Shown: positions 41,398 to 45,840 of the stretch, one piece after another
How positions within the stretch are numbered: position 1 is the first letter of the stretch
How the letters are laid out: each line of letters opens with the position of its first letter
Source of the DNA: Gemmatimonadota bacterium
GTDB lineage: Bacteria > Gemmatimonadota > Gemmatimonadetes > Longimicrobiales > Gaopeijiaceae
DNA length: 45,840 bases
Assembly: GCA_022823365.1 (NCBI GenBank)
Contig: JAJDXG010000027.1
Coordinates: forward strand, 1-45,840
Reading direction: 5' to 3'
Made by a program: the position numbers and the translations under genes
Notes under the pieces: generated by a model
The model's input: only the letters and a program-made list of their open reading frames with translations
The model's database searches: none
Told to the model about the DNA's origin: nothing

Positions 41398-41587
41398 CCG
41401 GGAGAGAAACCGCAACCGCGATGCCGACTCATTGCGCTTTTCGCGCAAGAACGGCATCCTCGGCCTTGCCGGGCTGCTGGTCATCGTCCTGGGGTACGCC
41501 CTGCTCGCGCAGGGATCGATCACCGCGGCTCCCCTGCTGCTGGTGCTCGGTTACCTGGTGCTCCTGCCGCTGGCGCTCGTCCTCTAG
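41360..41587 (+). CDS. Small two-helix membrane protein, DUF3098-like
   Basis: A 75-aa protein; ATG 41360, overlapping the end of the peptidase gene by 38 bp in another frame. A very basic N-terminus (RKRTNRRGARNRERNRNR) precedes FSRKNGILGLAGLLVIVLGY and a second helix (LLLVLGYLVLLPLALVL). It resembles DUF3098-type small proteins from Bacteroidetes (F-x-K-N-Y-I-L ... VLG). Function unknown. Confidence 0.7.
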   Translation: MARKRTNRRGARNRERNRNRDADSLRFSRKNGILGLAGLLVIVLGYALLAQGSITAAPLLLVLGYLVLLPLALVL

Positions 41588-41689
41588 TTCACGACGCGGA
41601 AGCACCCGGTGGTCCAGGGAAGGTGACCCGAGGGGGAGCGGTGGCCAGCTGCCAATCATCCCGCCCGGGGCTAACCAACCTGTCCGGGG

Positions 41690-42133
41690 CTAACCCCCAT
41701 CCTGCCCGGGTCCGGGCCGCTTGAAGTCGACGATGTTCTCCCACTCCCGCGCATCGGAGCGCGCGACGACTGCCAGCACGGGCTCCGTATCGCTGAGGTT
41801 GAACACTTCGTGCGGCACGCCGGGCTCGATGAAGATGAAATCCCCCGCTTCGTTGTCGAGCGTCTTCTCAAGCCGCGGCCCGAACTCGTGCCGCACGCTG
41901 CCCTGCAGGATGTAGAGCATCACCTCGAAGTCCACATGGATGTGGGCCCGCGCCACGCCGCCGGGCGGGATCATCGCCACGTTCATCGAGAGCGCGCCTG
42001 AACCCACGTTCTCGGCCCACATTCCCGTCTTGTATTCGATCCCGTTCCACGCGCGGTGCCTGCCCCCGCCTCGTACCGTGACCATCCCTTCGTGGCGCTC
42101 CACCTGCCCGGGAACTCCCTGGTCTTCGGTCAT
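41690..42133 (-). CDS. Single-domain cupin
   Basis: A 147-aa protein; ATG 42133 with GGAG upstream. It contains both cupin motifs: HIHVDFEVMLYILQG (His, His, Glu metal ligands) and GDFIFIEPGVPHEVFN (third His, terminal Asn). The full set of ligands suggests a metal-dependent enzyme or sensor. Cytosolic. The substrate is unknown. It is divergent from the following operon with a 237-bp gap, and faces rightmost members of the housekeeping run convergently. Confidence 0.85.
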   Translation of the reverse strand: MTEDQGVPGQVERHEGMVTVRGGGRHRAWNGIEYKTGMWAENVGSGALSMNVAMIPPGGVARAHIHVDFEVMLYILQGSVRHEFGPRLEKTLDNEAGDFIFIEPGVPHEVFNLSDTEPVLAVVARSDAREWENIVDFKRPGPGQDGG

Positions 42134-42370
42134 CTCCGTCTCCGTTCTGCACGCCGCCTCGCGGCCGCGCGTCGACTCGCATCGCGTCAACCAACGCTTT
42201 CCGTAACGCAACGCGTAGGATAGCGCCGGAGAGAGGCGGTCGTCGAGTTGTGAATCGCGGACCTCCGGGTAGCCACCCCCGCTTTCGTCCACTGGCCCGA
42301 CCCCCTCCTCTGGAGTACGATGTAGAAAGTTGACCTCGTGCAGCCGAAGCCCTCGGCGAGGAGGATGATC

Positions 42371-43024
42371 ATGTACCAGATTCCGAGTCCGTCTCCGATC
42401 GCTCGCGTCCGTCTCACGGCACGCCTGGCGATGTCGATCCCGTTCCTCGTGCTCGGTCTCGCGGATGCGCGTCAGGCCGCGGCACAGGCCGAAGTAGTGG
42501 AGGGCCATGCGCCCTCGCGCCGCATCGAGTCGATCCGCCCGCGCACGGGTCCGGCCGGGACGCGCGTAAGCATCAACACCGGGGGGTTGCCCGCCATCAC
42601 CCCGACCCGCATCGGGCTCGGAGCCGCGCAGTTCGGATTCGAGGAGATCGGCCAGGAGCTGACCACCGAGCGAGGCCGGATCGACATGACCGTCACGGTG
42701 CCCGAGTGGGCGCACCTCGACCGTCCCACGGTGTTCATCGTCTTCGATTTCTACTTCCGGCCGCTCGCCCTCTCCAACTACTTCCACGCCACCGACGAGA
42801 ACGGCATCCTCACCCGCCGGGGCCAGCTCATTCACGTGGGCGAACCCTGCTCGGTGCTCTTCGGCGAGTTCGGTGACGTCTACGCGCTGGAGGGCGAGGA
42901 AGGCGACTGGGAGATGGGAACCGAGGTGGTCGTCCAGGGCGTTCTCACCGAGAGCTCGCCGTGTCTGCACGAGACCACGATCTCGGTCCGAAGCATGCGG
43001 CCGGCGCGCAGCACTTCGCCGTAG
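42371..43024 (+). CDS. Exported protein with an IPT/TIG-like opening, unknown
   Basis: A 217-aa protein; ATG 42371 has GAGGAGG 6 nt upstream, while ATG 42365 is too close to it. A long signal peptide (SIPFLVLGLADARQAAAQA) is followed by IESIRPRTGPAGTRVSINTG, the typical opening of an IPT/TIG-type Ig fold, then a beta-rich domain without catalytic motifs. Two Cys (GEPCSVLFG, SSPCLHET) may pair. It lies 37 bp ahead of the exported DUF1028 gene, probably in one operon. Confidence 0.65.
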   Translation: MYQIPSPSPIARVRLTARLAMSIPFLVLGLADARQAAAQAEVVEGHAPSRRIESIRPRTGPAGTRVSINTGGLPAITPTRIGLGAAQFGFEEIGQELTTERGRIDMTVTVPEWAHLDRPTVFIVFDFYFRPLALSNYFHATDENGILTRRGQLIHVGEPCSVLFGEFGDVYALEGEEGDWEMGTEVVVQGVLTESSPCLHETTISVRSMRPARSTSP

Positions 43025-43061
43025 GTCGCACTCCAGCGTACACACCCCCGCGGAGGATCCC

Positions 43062-43898
43062 ATGAGACGCCTGCTCCTCGCTCTTGCATTCATTCTCCTG
43101 GTGCCCTCCACCGCGCTCGCCACCTGGTCGATCATCGCCATCGATCTGAGCACCGGACGCGTCGTGATCGCCTCCGCCACCTGCGCGGCGACCGGCCCCG
43201 ACCAGCTCAAGCTGCTGCAGGCGGTGGTGGTGCCCGGCGTGGGCGTGGCCGCCGCCCAGGCGGGCGTGGACCGCACCCATGAGAACCAGAAGCTCATCTT
43301 CGCCGAGCTGCAGAACGGCACCGATCCCGTCGAGATCATCCGCATGCTGGAGCAGGATCCCAACATCGAGCGCAGGCAGTTCGGCATCATCGACATGCAG
43401 GGCCGCACCGCCGGGCGCTCCGGCGAGGGCAACCGGCAGGTGTCGCTGGACATCCAGGGGCGCAGTTCGGACAACATCCTGTACTCGGTCCAGGGGAACA
43501 TCATCGCGACCACCGAGGCGCTGACCGAATCCGCGCGCATCATGCAGGAGGGCAGCGACGACGTGATCGACCGCGTCATGCGCGCCATGGAAAGGGCCGA
43601 CGAACTGGGCGGGGACAGCCGCTGCACCTGCGAGACCGAACCCCTGCCGGAGGCCTACGCCGACTGCAACGGCAAGACCTCGCACGTCGCCTACATCCTC
43701 GCCGCCGACCCGGAGAACACCCTGGGCGAATTCGCCGATAACCATCCCGAGAACCTGCGCGCGCCCTACAACGACGGGGACTACTACCTCTATATCTCGG
43801 CCATCCCGACGAATACGCTCCCGCACGAGGATGCCAATCCGGTTCGAACGCTGCGCATGCGGTATGATGCGTGGAGGGCGTCCGCCGGGGGCGGTTAG
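43062..43898 (+). CDS. Exported DUF1028-family (Ntn-hydrolase-like) protein, second copy
   Basis: A 278-aa protein; ATG 43062 with GGAGG. The signal peptide MRRLLLALAFILLVPSTALA would be cut just before TWSIIAIDLSTGRVVIASAT, exposing Thr as the first residue. This is the position of the conserved Thr of DUF1028 (TFSIVA). Other blocks: PGVGVAAAQAGVDR, RRQFGIIDMQGRTAG, YSVQGNIIATTEALTESARI. It lacks the TPR tail of the first copy and instead has a Cys-containing segment (SRCTCETEPLPEAYADCNGK) and a different C-terminus. Probably a secreted hydrolase; substrate unknown. Confidence 0.82.
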   Translation: MRRLLLALAFILLVPSTALATWSIIAIDLSTGRVVIASATCAATGPDQLKLLQAVVVPGVGVAAAQAGVDRTHENQKLIFAELQNGTDPVEIIRMLEQDPNIERRQFGIIDMQGRTAGRSGEGNRQVSLDIQGRSSDNILYSVQGNIIATTEALTESARIMQEGSDDVIDRVMRAMERADELGGDSRCTCETEPLPEAYADCNGKTSHVAYILAADPENTLGEFADNHPENLRAPYNDGDYYLYISAIPTNTLPHEDANPVRTLRMRYDAWRASAGGG

Positions 43899-43929
43899 CC
43901 TGGCTGGTTCTGTTAGCCTGGCTGGTTCC
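43894..43929 (+). repeat. Tandem 18-bp duplication over the DUF1028 stop codon
   Basis: GTTAGCCTGGCTGGTTCT (43894-43911) followed directly by GTTAGCCTGGCTGGTTCC (43912-43929). The first copy contains the TAG stop. The second copy with its right flank resembles the D-arm to anticodon-arm part of tRNA-Val 130 bp downstream. Confidence 0.65.
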
Positions 43930-44055
43930 GAGCGAGTGCCTTCCAGGCATTGACCACGGGATGCCAACGAGGCAAGTCGGCCGACCCACCAGGGCTCCAG
44001 CCTTTCTGGGCTGACCGGGTGCAACGGCCTATTGCATCCAGTAGGTTCCAACCCG

Positions 44056-44130
44056 GGGCGCTTAGCTCAGCTGGTTCAGAGCGCCTGCCTTACAAGCAGG
44101 AGGTCGCAGGTTCGAATCCTGCAGCGCCCA
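44056..44130 (+). tRNA. tRNA-Val(UAC)
   Basis: A 75-base cloverleaf: acceptor GGGCGCT / AGCGCCC, D arm GCTC-AGCTGGTTCA-GAGC, anticodon stem CCTGC / GCAGG with loop CTTACAA (anticodon TAC), T arm GCAGG-TTCGAAT-CCTGC, discriminator A. CCA is not encoded. The anticodon reads GUA (valine). Its 3' end is the likely insertion site of the integrase element that begins 48 bp to the right. Confidence 0.95.
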
Positions 44131-44178
44131 TTGAACTTACGCGATTTCGGAGTCCCGATGTTTGCAGTTTATGTTTGC

Positions 44179-45345
44179 TTAATTGGACCCGAAACCGGCC
44201 TCCCGGTACTCCTCTAGCGCCCTCCTGAGGCGGTCCTCGTCGGGCTTCTGATAGCACTGGAGGACCGTCTGGGCGGTCTTCCAGCCGCCCAGCTCGCAGA
44301 GCACCTTCAGCGGCAGATCCATGAGGTCGGACGCGAACTTGCGCCTCAGCGAGTGCCAGCCGCGGCCCCGCCTGGGCTCGAGCCCCGCGAGTCCTTCGGC
44401 CTTCTTCCACCATCCGCTCGCCAGCCAGCGGGACATGCACGCCGAAGGGTCCTTCGGCGCGGGCATCACCGGCGCGTCGCCGATCCCCGGATTGCGCCTG
44501 CGCGCCTCCACCAGAACGGCCCGCGCCATGGAGGTGATCGGCGTCCGGTGTTCGTAGCCGGTCTTCTCGTGTTCGGCGCGCCACCGTATGGTCTTGGCCG
44601 AGACGTCGACGTCGGACCAGCGAAGGTTACAGATCGCCCCGATGCGATGTCCCGTCTCGTGGGCGAGGACCAGAGCCACGCGGAACCGCCAGTCCACGTC
44701 CCCGGCCACCCGAAGTAGCGCCTCGTACTCGGCCTGGGTGAGCGTCACCCGGAGCGGGTTCTTCTCCTTGGGCGGCCTGAGGCCTCTCAGGGGATTCGAC
44801 TCGAGGAGGAGCCTCCCTTCCTCGTCTCTCGATCTCACGGCCCAGTTGAGCATCGCGAGCAGAAGCTTGAGGTCCCGTTCGATCGTCCGGGCGCGGACGG
44901 GCTTCCCGCTCCCGCCGGCCTTTCCCGCGAATCGCGCGCGGATGAAGCGGTCCCAGTCACGCTGCGAGAGCGTCGCCGCTCTTCGGTGCTTCCCGAAGAA
45001 GCGGAGGAACATCTTCATCGCGGCCCGGTCGGAGCGCCGGGCCTTCCACCCCTTGGTGGGCGTCACCTCTTCACCGTAGATGTCAAACAGCGTCTTCAGC
45101 GTGAGCGGCTCGGGCTCGGCGTCGTCCGCGGCCGCCGGCTCGGCGAGCCCGGCGGCGATCTCGTCGGCCTGCCGCTTCGCCAGCGCCCAGTCGCGGTGCT
45201 TCAGCGACCGGGTCAGCCGACGCCCGTCCTCGCACCACTGCACCTGCATGATGCCGGTCCTCCGGTCGGGAAAAACCCTCACCCGGTTCCGGCCCCATTC
45301 GCCGGCGCTATAGCTCCGCCGGCCACGTCTCGCGCGTGCCATCAT
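44179..45345 (-). CDS. int: Tyrosine-type site-specific integrase
   Basis: A 388-aa protein; ATG 45345 (ATG 45342 next to it) with GAGAGGA upstream. Domains: N-terminal arm-binding region (MQVQWCEDGRRLTRSLKHRD), SAM-like core-binding domain (about 80-190) and catalytic domain with Arg in HETGHRIGAICNLRW, His-x-x-Arg in GWHSLRRKFASDL, GGWKTAQTVLQCY with the Trp/His position and nucleophile Tyr. All catalytic residues are present. It reads toward tRNA-Val and ends 48 bp from it, the standard arrangement of an element integrated at a tRNA 3' end. It overlaps the excisionase-like gene. Confidence 0.92.
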   Translation of the reverse strand: MMARARRGRRSYSAGEWGRNRVRVFPDRRTGIMQVQWCEDGRRLTRSLKHRDWALAKRQADEIAAGLAEPAAADDAEPEPLTLKTLFDIYGEEVTPTKGWKARRSDRAAMKMFLRFFGKHRRAATLSQRDWDRFIRARFAGKAGGSGKPVRARTIERDLKLLLAMLNWAVRSRDEEGRLLLESNPLRGLRPPKEKNPLRVTLTQAEYEALLRVAGDVDWRFRVALVLAHETGHRIGAICNLRWSDVDVSAKTIRWRAEHEKTGYEHRTPITSMARAVLVEARRRNPGIGDAPVMPAPKDPSACMSRWLASGWWKKAEGLAGLEPRRGRGWHSLRRKFASDLMDLPLKVLCELGGWKTAQTVLQCYQKPDEDRLRRALEEYREAGFGSN

Positions 45346-45746
45346 TCGATTCCTCTCTCAATGATGGACTGCACGATCTGCACGTTTGAACGGTCGCGCG
45401 GGCGGGGGGCTTCCGCAAGTGGCGCTTGGGCCGGGGCCTTCCGGGGCAGGTGCCTGCGCGCGATCCTCGGCGCGTTGGGCCGTCCGGCGTTGGGGATCTT
45501 GCCGTCGCGCACGAGTCGGCCCAGATGTTCCCTTGAATAGCCGCTCTCGCGGGCGGCCTCGACGAGCGACAGGGTGGTCTCGTCGCGCTCGCGGATCGTG
45601 GCTTCGAGGTCGTCGGCGCACCGCTCGATCGCGACGGCCGGGGTTTCTCCCCCGTATCTGCGGAGCGCCTTGGCCCGCGCGCGCCAGTCGGCGGGCAGGC
45701 CCTCGACGGATGCGGATTCCCTCTTCTCTTGGCGCTTGCGTTTCAT
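45342..45746 (-). CDS. Excisionase-like helix-turn-helix protein
   Basis: A 134-aa protein; ATG 45746 with GGAG upstream. A helix-turn-helix of the MerR/excisionase type lies at about 58-100 (LSLVEAARESGYSREHLGRL, then VRDGKIPNAGRPNAPRIARR). The N-terminus is charged and the C-terminus Pro/Arg-rich. Its stop overlaps the integrase start (ATGA) and its start overlaps the preceding gene's stop, so three genes are co-translated. Likely directs integration versus excision. Confidence 0.72.
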   Translation of the reverse strand: MKRKRQEKRESASVEGLPADWRARAKALRRYGGETPAVAIERCADDLEATIRERDETTLSLVEAARESGYSREHLGRLVRDGKIPNAGRPNAPRIARRHLPRKAPAQAPLAEAPRPRDRSNVQIVQSIIERGIE

Positions 45747-45840
45747 TCCCAGTCTCCTTCGGCGTCCCTGCGGAGCGCGTCGGCGAGGTCCCGGTCCCCT
45801 TCTCCGCGCCGGACGGACCGTTCGGCGAGATCGACCCGGC
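45743..45840 (-). CDS. Partial gene of the right-hand element, 5' end outside window
   Basis: The last 31 codons of a minus-strand gene, charged (DLAERSVRRGEGDRDLADAL), ending in a TGA that overlaps the start of the excisionase-like gene. Too short to name. The tight overlap shows it belongs to the same element operon. Confidence 0.5.
   Translation of the reverse strand, partial: RVDLAERSVRRGEGDRDLADALRRDAEGDWE

Noticed and set aside
6476-43898. A single defence or biosynthetic island spanning the middle of the window
   Set aside because: The genes are on both strands in separate small operons, and the exbB-tonB and yggS-ileS-rluD blocks look like core genome, so no unified island is supported.
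43894-43929. CRISPR-like array
   Set aside because: Only two adjacent units, no spacers and no cas genes anywhere in the window.

Overview
The window is a high-GC bacterial chromosome segment. I infer Gemmatimonadota, or a close relative of the Gemmatimonadota lineages known from marine and sponge-associated communities. The basis is the mix of content rather than a marker gene: many exported enzymes with Tat, lipobox or plain signal peptides, a large BNR/VPS10-type beta-propeller, Sel1 and ankyrin lipoproteins, a TonB/ExbB/ExbD/ExbD set, and a Bacteroidetes/eukaryote-like IleRS. Taxonomy was not tested.

Region 1 (1-4740) is mobile-element debris. It holds the C-terminal part of a relaxase, a zinc-ribbon protein, a small membrane protein, a tyrosine recombinase remnant with in-frame stops, a Sel1-repeat lipoprotein, two 63-bp diverged repeats and an HNH-endonuclease tail. 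Region 2 (4857-12375) carries exported or envelope enzymes: a Tat-type aldo/keto reductase-like protein, a DUF1028/RidA pair, an NHL-type propeller lipoprotein and an LCAT-like acylhydrolase. The last is bracketed by two paralogous regulators that combine an apparently Asp-less receiver-like domain with an AraC-like C-terminus.

Region 3 (12633-22660) contains a soluble sensor kinase fused to its own receiver and winged helix, two ankyrin lipoproteins plus a broken third, a DUF4143-type ATPase with two compensating frameshifts and a relic of a second copy, a truncated sulfatase-modifying-factor gene, an unknown membrane protein, and the big propeller. Region 4 (22964-32000) has a tripartite tricarboxylate transporter operon with a ThDP enzyme inserted (tctC-ThDP-tctB-tctA), a toxin-antitoxin locus collapsed into one ORF, and an exported gamma-glutamyltransferase / small protein / Tat-amidase operon.

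Region 5 (32140-41590) looks like core genome: exbB-exbD-exbD-tonB ending in a strong terminator, then a tightly packed yggS-punA-ileS-rluD-metallopeptidase-small membrane protein run. Region 6 (41690-43898) has a cupin and an exported pair whose second member is another DUF1028 protein. Region 7 (44056-45840) is tRNA-Val(UAC) with a tyrosine integrase and excisionase-like gene reading toward it, the left edge of an integrated element that continues past the window.

Two themes recur. Many enzymes of amide, peptide and keto-acid handling (DUF1028, RidA, GGT, amidase, AKR, TTT transporter) appear to act outside the cytoplasm. Small non-coding elements are also repeated: a 24-bp box found twice with a weaker third copy, and a 63-bp element pair related to the tRNA 3' flank.
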